From Gemmatimonadaceae bacterium (GTDB lineage Bacteria; Gemmatimonadota; Gemmatimonadetes; Gemmatimonadales; Gemmatimonadaceae): a DNA stretch of 64,000 bases. The translations under genes and the position numbers were made by a program. A model generated the notes under the pieces. The model was not told where the DNA came from and made no database searches. It worked only from the letters and a program-made list of their open reading frames with translations. The DNA is taken from contig JADYYN010000013.1 of NCBI GenBank assembly GCA_020853635.1, positions 31,129-95,128 on the forward strand, read 5' to 3'. Positions 38,153-45,986 of this stretch are shown piece after piece. The number at the start of each line of letters is the position of its first letter. Within the stretch, counting starts at the first letter, position 1.

Positions 38153-38161
38153 CAGAGAGGC

Positions 38162-38258
38162 GTTGTGAGTCGTGAGTGGTGAGCTATAAGTAACGGCGAT
38201 GCGGGAGGCCACCCCCGCATCGCCGTTACTTACAACTCATAACTCATAGCTCACAGCG
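38162..38258. repeat. 97-base extragenic near-palindrome with hairpin core
   Basis: Core hairpin: perfect 18-base arms AAGTAACGGCGATGCGGG (38188-38205) and its complement (38214-38231) around 8 bases. Outside it are inverted flanks built from loose copies of a TGAGT-type unit (GTGAGTCGTGAGTGGTGAG on the left, complementary ACTCATAACTCATAGCTCAC on the right; GTGAGCTAT and ATAGCTCAC pair exactly). It begins 3 bases below the def stop and can terminate yajC-def. Same architecture as the element at 54.6 kb. Confidence 0.8.
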
Positions 38259-38261
38259 CCG

Positions 38262-38795
38262 TTACTCGGCTTTTTCCCCAGGCACAAGAATTCGAAGCCC
38301 CGAGGGATACTTCACTTTCTCCTTCTCCCACGCCGCCATCGCCTGCCGCTTCTTCAGGAAGCTCAGGTGATCGATGAACAGCTTTCCATCGAGATGGTCG
38401 ATCTCGTGCTGCATGCACACCGCCATCAGCTCGCGCCCTTCGACCTCGATCTCCTTCCCTTCGAGATCCATCGCGCGGACCTTCACGTACGACGCGCGCT
38501 CCACCCAGCCGAACACGTCGGGGATCGAGAGGCAGCCCTCCTCCCACTTGATCGAGCCCTCACGGGCGATGATCTCCGGATTGATCAACGTGTACATCGC
38601 ATCTTCCACATGCACGATGCACAACCGCTCACTGCGCCCAACCTGCGGCGCCGCGAGGCCGATGCCTTCTGCGGCACGCATGGTCTCGAACATGTCGGCG
38701 ACCAACGTGCGCAGCTCGTCCGTCACCTCGGTGACCGGCTTCGTCTCCTTGCGGAGCAGCGGGTCGCCGAGCACGACGATCGGGAGGATCGCCAT
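38262..38795 (-). CDS. def: Peptide deformylase
   Basis: 177 residues. Motifs GIGLAAPQVG, EEGCLSIP (metal Cys) and QHEIDHLDG (two metal His and catalytic Glu) are complete. It removes the N-formyl group from new proteins, reversing the product of fmt. The start overlaps the yajC stop by one base (TGATG). Confidence 0.97.
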   Translation of the reverse strand: MAILPIVVLGDPLLRKETKPVTEVTDELRTLVADMFETMRAAEGIGLAAPQVGRSERLCIVHVEDAMYTLINPEIIAREGSIKWEEGCLSIPDVFGWVERASYVKVRAMDLEGKEIEVEGRELMAVCMQHEIDHLDGKLFIDHLSFLKKRQAMAAWEKEKVKYPSGLRILVPGEKAE

Positions 38796-39154
38796 CAGGG
38801 GGCGAGCTCTTCGCTGCCGACGGCCGCGATGCGGGCGCGGGTCACGACGAGCTTCGAGTCACCGCTCTTGATCGTGACGTGGTCGTTCAGCGTCGACACG
38901 GTGGAGCCGTCCTTCATCGACGCGGCGATGTGCACCACTTCGCCGACGATGCCGCCGGCGGTGACGACTTGGTCGCCCTTCTTGAGCGCCATCACCTTGG
39001 TCTCGTGGTCCTTGCGCTGCTTGGACTGCGGACGGATCACGAGGAAATAGAAGATCGCGAAGATCGAGCCGAACATGAACAGCGTGCCGAACGGCGAGGG
39101 TCCGGCGGCGGTCTGTCCGGCAGCGGCTTGGGCGAATACGGTCACGAAGGACAT
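38795..39154 (-). CDS. yajC: Preprotein translocase subunit YajC
   Basis: 119 residues: a short periplasmic start, one membrane helix (about 22-42, FGTLFMFGSIFAIFYFLVIR), then the PQSKQRKDHETKVMALKKGDQVVTAGGIVGEV soluble domain of YajC in two parts. It associates with SecDF-YidC; secDF are not in this window. Confidence 0.93.
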   Translation of the reverse strand: MSFVTVFAQAAAGQTAAGPSPFGTLFMFGSIFAIFYFLVIRPQSKQRKDHETKVMALKKGDQVVTAGGIVGEVVHIAASMKDGSTVSTLNDHVTIKSGDSKLVVTRARIAAVGSEELAP

Positions 39155-39248
39155 CGGAGGTCGGTCGAGGGGGAATACGGTCGGTGCTAACCCCTAAATC
39201 TACCATGCCCGCCTTCCGCCACCGAGGGGGTTGCCTTCGCTCCGACCC

Positions 39249-40403
39249 CTACCGGATGAGCATCGCGTCGCCGTACGAATAGAACCGGTACCCCTCGCGC
39301 ACGGCCACGTCGTACGCGTGCATGGTGAGGTCGTAGCCGGCCATCGCCGCGACCAGCATGAGCAAGGTGGAGCGGGGGAGATGGAAGTTCGTCACCAGCA
39401 GGTCCGCCCCCCGCGGCCGCACCGGCGGGCGGATGAAGATCGACGTCTCCGCCGAACCCGCACGGAAGCGCCCGTCCGCGCCGATGGCGCTCTCGAGCGT
39501 GCGCAGACTGGTCGTGCCCACCGCGCAGATCCGCCGCCCGGCCGTGCGCGTGGCGTCGAGCAGTGCCGCGGTGGCACTCGGCACGTCGTACCACTCTTCG
39601 TGCATCACATGCTCGGCGGGGTCGTCCACCTCCACCGGTTTGAACGTGCCCGCGCCCACGTGCAGCAACACCTCGGCGCGTTGCACGCCTTGGGCCGTGA
39701 GTGTCGCGAGCAGTTCCGGCGTGAAGTGCAGGCCCGCCGTTGGTGCGGCGACGGAGCCTTCTTCGCGTGCGAAGACGGTCTGGTACCGCTCGACGTCGTT
39801 GGCCGCGTCGGCGCGCGCAATGTACGGTGGCAGCGGGATGTGGCCGTACGTCGCAATGGCTTCGTGCACGAGCACTCGCCGCCGCGCGATCACGGCGGCG
39901 GCGGTGTCTGTCGACAGAGCCGGCGCATCGGTGCTGTCGCGCGACGGAAGCACGTGCAGCGCCACGATGCGCGTGCCGCGCGCCGTGGGATCGAGCACTT
40001 CCACGTCGAAACCCGGCGCGATGTGCACCCGACGACCCGGCTTGAGCTTGTTGCCGGGCTGCACCATCGCTTCCCAGCGCGGCGCTTCATCCGCTGATGC
40101 GGCGCCCCGCGCAGTCGGCGAGGGGAGTTCACGCAACAGGAAGATCTCCGCCGGCGCGCCGGAGTCGCGATGCCCGAGCAAGCGCGCGCGGAACACACGC
40201 GTGGTGTTGAGCACGAGCGCGTCGCCGGCGTCGAGGAATCGCGGCAGCTCGCGGAACACGTGGTGCTCGACCGCGCCCGTCTCGCGGGACACGACCATCA
40301 AGCGACTCTCGTCCCGTCGTGCGACCGGCGTCTGCGCGATACGGTCGGCGGGGAGCGCGAAGTCGTAGTCGGACGTCCGCAGCCCGCGCGTGATGTTCGT
40401 CAC
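39249..40403 (-). CDS. queA: S-adenosylmethionine:tRNA ribosyltransferase-isomerase
   Basis: 384 residues. SDYDFALPADRIAQTPVARRDESRL is the family start; PTAGLHFTPELL and DFALP/FIRPPVRPRGADLLVTNFHLPRSTLLMLVAA the conserved late motifs. It transfers and isomerises the ribosyl of SAM onto preQ1 in tRNA to give epoxyqueuosine. The GTG start lies inside the first copy of an 11-base tandem repeat shared with the ruvB intergenic gap. Confidence 0.95.
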   Translation of the reverse strand: MTNITRGLRTSDYDFALPADRIAQTPVARRDESRLMVVSRETGAVEHHVFRELPRFLDAGDALVLNTTRVFRARLLGHRDSGAPAEIFLLRELPSPTARGAASADEAPRWEAMVQPGNKLKPGRRVHIAPGFDVEVLDPTARGTRIVALHVLPSRDSTDAPALSTDTAAAVIARRRVLVHEAIATYGHIPLPPYIARADAANDVERYQTVFAREEGSVAAPTAGLHFTPELLATLTAQGVQRAEVLLHVGAGTFKPVEVDDPAEHVMHEEWYDVPSATAALLDATRTAGRRICAVGTTSLRTLESAIGADGRFRAGSAETSIFIRPPVRPRGADLLVTNFHLPRSTLLMLVAAMAGYDLTMHAYDVAVREGYRFYSYGDAMLIR

Positions 40404-40440
40404 GTGTGTCTCACGTGTGTCTCACGTGCGGATCACGTCG
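40401..40440. repeat. 11-base tandem repeat at the queA/ruvB junction
   Basis: Two exact copies of CACGTGTGTCT (40401-40411, 40412-40422), then a degenerate copy CACGTGCGGAT and a partial CACGTCG. Each exact copy contains the palindrome CACGTG. The repeat covers the queA start codon and its upstream side. Confidence 0.8.
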
Positions 40441-40441
40441 T

Positions 40442-41473
40442 TCAGAACAGTTCGGGCTGCGTGGCCGGCGGTGCGGCGGGCGGCGGGTAGCCCAGATGAC
40501 GATACGCCTGCGGCGTCGCCATGCGCCCGCGCGGCGTGCGCTGCAGGAAGCCGTTCTGCACGAGGAAAGGCTCGTACACCTCCTCAATGGTGTCCGAGTC
40601 CTCGCCTACCGCGGCACCGATGGTGCTCACGCCCACCGGACCGCCATCGAACTTCTCGATGATCACGCGCAGCAGGCGCGTGTCCATCTCGTCGAGGCCG
40701 AACTCGTCCACGTCGAGCATCGTCAGCGCTTCGCGCGCGACGTCGCGCGAGATGTGTCCGTTGCTCTTCACCTGCGCGAAGTCCCGCACGCGGCGCAGCA
40801 GACGGTTGGCCACACGCGGCGTGCCACGTGCGCGCCGTGCGAGTTCACCCGCACCCTCGCTGTCGATCCCGGCCTGCATCACCGCCGCCGTGCGATGCAC
40901 GATCTCCTCGATCTCGTTCGCCGGATAGTAGTTCATGCGCAGTTCGATCCCGAACCGCGCGCGCAGTGGCGCGGTGATCATCCCCAGACGCGTCGTCGCA
41001 CCGATCAACGTGAACCGCTCGATCGGCATGGTGATCGTCTGCGCCTTCGGTCCCTCGCTGAGGCGGATGTCGATCTTCCAGTCCTCCATCGCGGGATACA
41101 GGAACTCGTCGATCAACGGCTTCAGCCGATGGATCTCGTCGATGAACAGGATATCGCCCGCGCGCAGGTTGGTGAGCGTGCCCACCAGGTCACCCGGCTT
41201 CTCCAGCGCCGGCCCCGACGTGGTGTGGATGTTCACGCCCATCTCGCGCGCGATGAGCTCCGCGAGTGTGGTCTTGCCCAAGCCCGGCGGGCCGAACAAC
41301 AACGTGTGGTCGAGCGGCTCACGACGCGCGGTGGCAGCATCGATGTAGATGCGCAGCGCGTCCTTCACCTTCCCTGGGCCGATGACCTCCGCCAGCCGCT
41401 GCGGACGCAGCGACAGCTCGACCACCGATTCCTCGGGGATCGACTCGGGTGTGGTGATCTCGGCGCGGGACAT
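40442..41473 (-). CDS. ruvB: Holliday junction helicase motor RuvB
   Basis: 343 residues. Walker [13 protein letters not shown], Walker B FIDEIHRL, sensor I GATTRLGM, and the C-terminal winged helix ([21 protein letters not shown]) are all present. It drives branch migration with RuvA. Normally adjacent to ruvA, here separated from it by an ATPase gene on the other strand. Confidence 0.98.
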   Translation of the reverse strand: MSRAEITTPESIPEESVVELSLRPQRLAEVIGPGKVKDALRIYIDAATARREPLDHTLLFGPPGLGKTTLAELIAREMGVNIHTTSGPALEKPGDLVGTLTNLRAGDILFIDEIHRLKPLIDEFLYPAMEDWKIDIRLSEGPKAQTITMPIERFTLIGATTRLGMITAPLRARFGIELRMNYYPANEIEEIVHRTAAVMQAGIDSEGAGELARRARGTPRVANRLLRRVRDFAQVKSNGHISRDVAREALTMLDVDEFGLDEMDTRLLRVIIEKFDGGPVGVSTIGAAVGEDSDTIEEVYEPFLVQNGFLQRTPRGRMATPQAYRHLGYPPPAAPPATQPELF

Positions 41474-41481
41474 GGCAAGGC

Positions 41482-41487
41482 AATCTA
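41482..41487 (-). promoter_or_regulatory. -10 candidate at the ruvB start
   Basis: TAGATT on the minus strand, 8 bases before ATG 41473. It would let ruvB be expressed on its own after separation from ruvCA. Confidence 0.4.
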
Positions 41488-41655
41488 CTCGCGCCGCAGT
41501 CTCCGACGGTAGAACGCACGCGGTCGAGCCGCGAACGACCGGCAGACCGCGCGGGTGCGGCTCGCGGTCGGGCGGCCGCGTCGGGCAAACGCAGGTCGAG
41601 GCGGTCCCGGGGGTGGGCGACAGGGCGCGTGGTCCCGGTACAGTGAAAAAGTAAC

Positions 41656-41684
41656 TTGACAGTTTAGAATATCATGGTGAGATT
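41656..41684 (+). promoter_or_regulatory. Promoter of the DUF4143 ATPase gene
   Basis: Consensus -35 TTGACA (41656-41661), 17-base spacer, GAGATT (41679-41684), then 6 bases to ATG 41691: a leaderless arrangement with a textbook -35. TAGAAT at 41665-41670 is an alternative -10. The surrounding 50 bases are A/T-rich compared with the chromosome. Confidence 0.55.
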
Positions 41685-41690
41685 GACCGC

Positions 41691-42854
41691 ATGCCCATCG
41701 CGCGCACTCGACTCGAGCAGACACTCCGGGCGGCGCTCGACCGTCGGCCCGTCGTAGTCCTCACTGGCCCGCGGCAGTGCGGGAAGACGACGCTCGCGCG
41801 GCGCGCGCTCGATCCCCGGTCGCCCAACTACTTCGATCTCGAGGATCCGCGCACGCGCGTGCTGTTCGAACAGCCGATGACCGCCCTCGAGCCGCTCAAG
41901 GGCCTCGTCGTCATCGACGAGGTGAAGCGCGCGCCGGATCTGTTCCCCATCCTGCGCGTGCTCGCTGACCGTCGCCCGCGACCGGCGCGTTTTCTCCTCC
42001 TCGGCAGTGCCTCAGGGGAGCTGCTACGCCAGAGCTCGGAGAGCCTGGCGGGTCGAGTCGAGTATCTCCGCATGGCGGGTTTCACCATCGATGAGGTCGG
42101 CGCGACGAAGTCCGAACTCTTGTGGCGACGTGGCGGATTCCCGGAGTCGTTCCTGGCGCGGACGGAGGAGAAGTCCGTGCGCTGGCGGCGCGCGTTCATC
42201 GACACGTTCGTCGAGCGCGATCTCCCGCAACTCGGGGTGCGCGTCGCCGCGACGGCCATGCGGCGCTTCTGGACGATGGTCGCACACTACCATGGTCAGG
42301 TCTGGAGCCATGCCGATCCGGCGCGAGCCCTCGGTGTGAGCGAGCCAACCGTCCGCAACTACCTCGATCTGCTCACCGACGCGCTGGTCATCCGCCAGCT
42401 CCAGCCCTGGCACGCCAATCTTCGCAAACGTCAGGTGAAATCGCCGAAGGTCTACGTGCGCGACACCGGGCTGCTGCATGAACTCCTCGGCATCGAGACC
42501 CGCGCGGCACTCATGCATCATCCCAAGCTCGGCGCGTCCTGGGAGGGATTCGCGATCGAGCAGGTGCTTGCGACCGAGCCACACAGCGACGCGGCGTTCT
42601 GGGCGACGCACCAGGGCGCGGAGATCGATCTCGTGTTGCAGCGCAGCGGGAGACTCTACGGCGTCGAATGCAAGCGGGTCGATGCCCCGACAATGACGCC
42701 ATCGATCCGGCACGCCCTCGTCGATCTCGGTCTGGAGCGTGTCGCGGTCGTCTATCCCGGGAATCGTCGCTACCCGATCGCTGATCGCGTCGAGGCCGTG
42801 CCGCTGGCCCAACTCGCTGAGCCAGGCTCGCTCTTCGGACGGAGCGGACGGTAG
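41691..42854 (+). CDS. AAA ATPase with DUF4143, inserted between ruvB and ruvA
   Basis: 387 residues. N-terminal P-loop ATPase (AAA_14): Walker A TGPRQCGKTT (25-34), Walker B VVIDEVKRAPDLF near 72, sensor LLLGSASG. A winged-helix-like middle (ALGVSEPTVRNYLDLLTDALVI) and the C-terminal DUF4143 region follow, ending in EIDLVLQ and YGVECKR, which together look like a PD-(D/E)xK nuclease core. Such proteins are common, patchily distributed accessory genes with unknown role. Opposite orientation to both ruv genes and its own A/T-rich promoter suggest acquisition by transfer. Confidence 0.9.
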   Translation: MPIARTRLEQTLRAALDRRPVVVLTGPRQCGKTTLARRALDPRSPNYFDLEDPRTRVLFEQPMTALEPLKGLVVIDEVKRAPDLFPILRVLADRRPRPARFLLLGSASGELLRQSSESLAGRVEYLRMAGFTIDEVGATKSELLWRRGGFPESFLARTEEKSVRWRRAFIDTFVERDLPQLGVRVAATAMRRFWTMVAHYHGQVWSHADPARALGVSEPTVRNYLDLLTDALVIRQLQPWHANLRKRQVKSPKVYVRDTGLLHELLGIETRAALMHHPKLGASWEGFAIEQVLATEPHSDAAFWATHQGAEIDLVLQRSGRLYGVECKRVDAPTMTPSIRHALVDLGLERVAVVYPGNRRYPIADRVEAVPLAQLAEPGSLFGRSGR

Positions 42855-42860
42855 TCGTCG

Positions 42861-43466
42861 CTACTTGCTCACGGCCGCCAACGACCGACGGATGAGATCC
42901 GCCGTGGACTCACCCTTCGGCGCGCCATCCAACGACACGCGCACCGCACGCTCCGCATCGGTCGGCGCATAGCCGAGTGCCACGAGCGCGCGCACCGCGT
43001 CCGCTCCCGGACCTGACGGCGCAGCCGTACGACCACTCGGCGCGGCGGCTTCGACGCCGCTGCCCTCGAGTTTGTCTCGCAGTTCGAGTACCAGACGCTC
43101 CGCGAGTTTCTTCCCCACGCGCGGCACCTGCGTGAGCGTCGCCAGATCGCCATCGCGGATCGCACGCACGAGCCGCTCGCCGGTGAGCGTCGAAAGCAGG
43201 TTCATCGCCAGCGATGGCCCCACACCGGTGGTGCCCATGAGTCGCTGGAACAGTCGACGCTCCTCTGCCGTGACGAATCCGAACAGCAGGAAGGCGTCCT
43301 CGCGCACCACCAGCGCCGTATGCAGCGCGATCTCACCGCCCGCACGCGGCAACGACTCGAGCACCGAGAGCGGGACCAGCACTTCGTAGGCGAGCCCGCC
43401 AGCGGTCATGACTTCGATGCGATCGATCCCGCCGGAGACGAGTGTGCCGTGGATGCGTGCGATCAT
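42861..43466 (-). CDS. ruvA: Holliday junction DNA helicase subunit RuvA
   Basis: 201 residues. N-terminal OB fold (MIARIHGTLVSGGIDRIEV), double helix-hairpin-helix (FQRLMGTTGVGPSLAMNLLS and LTQVPRVGKKLAERLVLEL), and the C-terminal RuvB-binding domain (VRALVALGYAPTDAERAV). It recognises four-way junctions and loads RuvB. The ATG overlaps the ruvC stop (ATGA); the extra upstream frame is inside ruvC. Confidence 0.96.
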   Translation of the reverse strand: MIARIHGTLVSGGIDRIEVMTAGGLAYEVLVPLSVLESLPRAGGEIALHTALVVREDAFLLFGFVTAEERRLFQRLMGTTGVGPSLAMNLLSTLTGERLVRAIRDGDLATLTQVPRVGKKLAERLVLELRDKLEGSGVEAAAPSGRTAAPSGPGADAVRALVALGYAPTDAERAVRVSLDGAPKGESTADLIRRSLAAVSK

Positions 43467-43978
43467 CGCGTCACTCCGCGCGACGTCGGTCGCGAGGCGA
43501 GCCTCGCCTCGAGCCCCACGCGCATCGCGCACGTCAACGCCGCCGCCACACCATCAGCGGCGTCGGCGGGCTGCGGTGCACTCTTGAGCCGCAGCAACTT
43601 GGTCACCATGAACTGCACCTGGGTCTTGGTTGCACTGCCCGTACCGACGATGGCCTTCTTGATCTCGGCTGGCGGATACTCGTGGATACGCAGTCCCGCC
43701 TCCGCTCCCGCCAACAGGATCACGCCGCGTGCATGGCCGAGGACGATGGTCGTGCGCACGTTGCGCGCATAGAACACGTCCTCCACCGCCATCGCACCGG
43801 GCTGGTGGCGCGCGATCAGCTCGCGCACCCCCTCGCTGATGTCACGCAAACGCTCCGGCAGCGGACGGTCCGCCTTGGTTCGGATCACCCCGCACTCCAC
43901 CAGCGTGGGCTGCGGTCCCACGCGCACCACGCCGTAGCCGGTGACGGCCGTCCCAGGGTCGATTCCGAGGATGAGCAC
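43463..43978 (-). CDS. ruvC: Crossover junction endodeoxyribonuclease RuvC
   Basis: 171 residues. RNase-H-like nuclease: ILGIDPGTAVTGYG holds the first catalytic Asp, AVEDVF the Glu, and SAPQPADAADGVAAAL the last acidic pair. It resolves Holliday junctions. GTG 43978 is chosen because it starts just before LILGIDPG with GGAG 7 bases upstream; the frame above has no family match. Confidence 0.96.
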   Translation of the reverse strand: MLILGIDPGTAVTGYGVVRVGPQPTLVECGVIRTKADRPLPERLRDISEGVRELIARHQPGAMAVEDVFYARNVRTTIVLGHARGVILLAGAEAGLRIHEYPPAEIKKAIVGTGSATKTQVQFMVTKLLRLKSAPQPADAADGVAAALTCAMRVGLEARLASRPTSRGVTR

Positions 43979-44015
43979 GCGAGACTCCGACCTCAGGCCG
44001 CGCCGGCGGGGAGCA

Positions 44016-44759
44016 TCACTCGGCCGAGAGTTCCGACACGTCCATGTCGAAGTTCGCGTCGACCTTCTGCACGTCATCGAGATCCTCGATCTGCTCGAGG
44101 AGCTTGATCAACTGCTGCGCGTTGGCACCTTCGACCTTCACCGTGCTCTTGGGGATCCACGCGAGCGAGGCTTCAGTCGCGACGAGCCCGGCCTGCTCCA
44201 GTGCACTCTTCACCGCGTGCAGTTCCGACGGCGCCGTGGTGATGGTGAACTGCTCGTCCTCGGCGACGAAGTCCTCGGCGCCGGCCTCGAGCACCTGCTC
44301 CATGACTGCGTCCTCGCCGCGCCCGTTGGCATCGACGAAGATCTGTCCCTTGCGATCGAACATGAAGGCCACCGAGTTCACCGCGCCGAGGTTGCCGCCG
44401 CCGCGTGAGAGCTTGGCCCGGATCTCCGCGACGGTGCGCGTGGGGTTGTCAGTGAGCGCTTGGATCATGAGCGCTACGCCGCCCGGTCCGTAGGCTTCGT
44501 ACAACACCTCGGAGTAGTCCACGCCCTCGAGTTCGCCCGTGCCCTTCTTGATGGCGCGCTCGATGTTCTCCTTGGGGCAGGACTGCGCCTTCGCGTTCTC
44601 GATCGCGGTGCGCAGACGCGGGTTGCCGTCGGGATCGCCGCCGCCGCCCTTGGCCGCCACAGTGATCTCGCGCAGGAGCTTCGTGAACTTGGCACCGCGC
44701 TTGGCGTCAGCGGCGGCCTTGTAGTGCTTGATCTGCTTCCACTTACTATGGCCGGCCAT
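44016..44759 (-). CDS. yebC: YebC/TACO1-family protein
   Basis: 247 residues. MAGHSKWKQIKHYKAAADAKRGAKFTKL and the middle ENIERAIKKGTGE are hallmark stretches. Members were annotated as transcription regulators (PmpR); recent work also ties YebC to translation of proline stretches on the ribosome. It lies directly upstream of ruvC, a conserved order. A TATCTT at 44801-44806 (minus strand) lies 42 bases above the ATG. Confidence 0.96.
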   Translation of the reverse strand: MAGHSKWKQIKHYKAAADAKRGAKFTKLLREITVAAKGGGGDPDGNPRLRTAIENAKAQSCPKENIERAIKKGTGELEGVDYSEVLYEAYGPGGVALMIQALTDNPTRTVAEIRAKLSRGGGNLGAVNSVAFMFDRKGQIFVDANGRGEDAVMEQVLEAGAEDFVAEDEQFTITTAPSELHAVKSALEQAGLVATEASLAWIPKSTVKVEGANAQQLIKLLEQIEDLDDVQKVDANFDMDVSELSAE

Positions 44760-44800
44760 AGAACTGCGGATGGGAGAAGGGAGATGGGAGGGACGCCCGC

Positions 44801-44806
44801 AAGATA
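44801..44806 (-). promoter_or_regulatory. -10 candidate for yebC-ruvCA
   Basis: TATCTT on the minus strand, about 42 bases before ATG 44759, leaving a normal leader with GGGAG-rich sequence. Confidence 0.4.
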
Positions 44807-44834
44807 TCCCGTTCGGCAGAGTGGGGGAACGGGA

Positions 44835-44863
44835 ACGGGGGGCGCCCTGTGGGCGCCCCCCGT
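44835..44863 (-). terminator. Terminator hairpin below the putative barrel gene
   Basis: Perfect 13-base arms ACGGGGGGCGCCC and GGGCGCCCCCCGT around a 3-base loop, 30 bases below the stop at 44896. No U run, as at most hairpins here. Confidence 0.7.
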
Positions 44864-44895
44864 CACCAGCCTCGCGTGGTGCGAGTGAAGTCGAC

Positions 44896-45969
44896 TCAGT
44901 TCCAGCGGATGGTCAGGCTGCTGCGCAGGCCCGAGACCTTGGTGCCGGCGCCGGAGCCGATGTCATAGATGTTGCCGGACGAGACACCCACCGCGGGGAT
45001 GAACGTGAAGCTGCCCGCGCCGAAGCGCGCGCGCACACCGGTGTTGAACAGGTTGCCGGCCTTGATGCCGTCCGCCTGCCAGAGGCGCGTCTCGATGTTC
45101 GGCTGCAGCACCACGCCGCCGAGTTCGAAGCTCACGCCCACATTGAAGTTCGCCACGTTCTCCTTCGGCGCGTCGCCGCCGAAGCGCTGGCCTTCCATGC
45201 GGTAGAGGTTCCACACGGAGAAGAACACGTCGGCCTGCTTCACCGGGAAGGTCCACGACCCCGTCGCCATGATGCGGTCGCCGGTGCTGTACGACGTCGT
45301 GTCCTCGGCGATGTCTTCACCGAATGCCGAGTACGAGAGGCCGAACTCCACCTGACCATCGCCCACCGGGCGATCGAGACCGAGCTGGAGGCGGATCTCG
45401 TCGGCCGGCTGGAAGCGGAACTCGCTGCTCGCCACGCTGAACGCGGCGAACTCGGTCGATTTCCGGAAGCTCGTGCCGAGCCCGAGGTTCCAGGTGCCGA
45501 GCGTGCGGGCGTACGCGATGCCGCCAGTGCCGGCCAGACCGTTGCCCATCGAGGAGATGGGATAGTTCAGGAAGTCATTGCCGATCTGTCCGGCGGCTTC
45601 CTGCTGTTCCTCGGGGATGGTGTACTGTCCCGTCGGCAGGTTGAGGCCGATGGTGAAGATCAGCGAGCGCGACGACGGTGTGAAGTTGGCGCGGATCTGC
45701 GTGTCCGTGAGTCCGCTGATCTTGCCTTCGGTCGCACCGGACTCGGCCGTGGAGCTGGCGAAGGCCGACGTGATGTCCATCGAGAAGCGCTCGCTGAACG
45801 GCAGCAGGAGCATGAACGGCATCGCGGTCTGCGAGATCGTCGTCTTCGACGCACCCGAGCCGATGGCGTACGAGGTGAGTTGTGGTGCGAGGATCACGGC
45901 CTTGCCGTCCTGCGCGTCGAGGACGGCGGGCAGCATCGCGAGAGCCAGTGTGGCGAGGCGGAAGCGCAT
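44896..45969 (-). CDS. Putative outer-membrane beta-barrel protein
   Basis: 357 residues with a signal peptide (cleavage near VLDA-QDG). The rest is alternating-hydrophobicity beta strands with many Gly/Ser/Thr/Phe and short turns (FIPAVGVSSGNIYDIGSG, LRSSLTIRWN at the end), compatible with a small barrel of about 14 strands. I see no named domain. It follows the TPR/CsgG-like gene by 17 bases and probably shares its transcript, so both may serve the same envelope function. Confidence 0.7.
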   Translation of the reverse strand: MRFRLATLALAMLPAVLDAQDGKAVILAPQLTSYAIGSGASKTTISQTAMPFMLLLPFSERFSMDITSAFASSTAESGATEGKISGLTDTQIRANFTPSSRSLIFTIGLNLPTGQYTIPEEQQEAAGQIGNDFLNYPISSMGNGLAGTGGIAYARTLGTWNLGLGTSFRKSTEFAAFSVASSEFRFQPADEIRLQLGLDRPVGDGQVEFGLSYSAFGEDIAEDTTSYSTGDRIMATGSWTFPVKQADVFFSVWNLYRMEGQRFGGDAPKENVANFNVGVSFELGGVVLQPNIETRLWQADGIKAGNLFNTGVRARFGAGSFTFIPAVGVSSGNIYDIGSGAGTKVSGLRSSLTIRWN

Positions 45970-45986
45970 CGGTGTCAGGTCCTCGC

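Noticed and set aside
38162-38258. Insertion-sequence remnant
   Set aside because: No transposase fragment, no terminal repeat pair with a target duplication; the structure is a single palindrome.
40401-40440. Possible mini CRISPR
   Set aside because: Units are 11 bases, directly adjacent with no spacers, and no cas gene is near.
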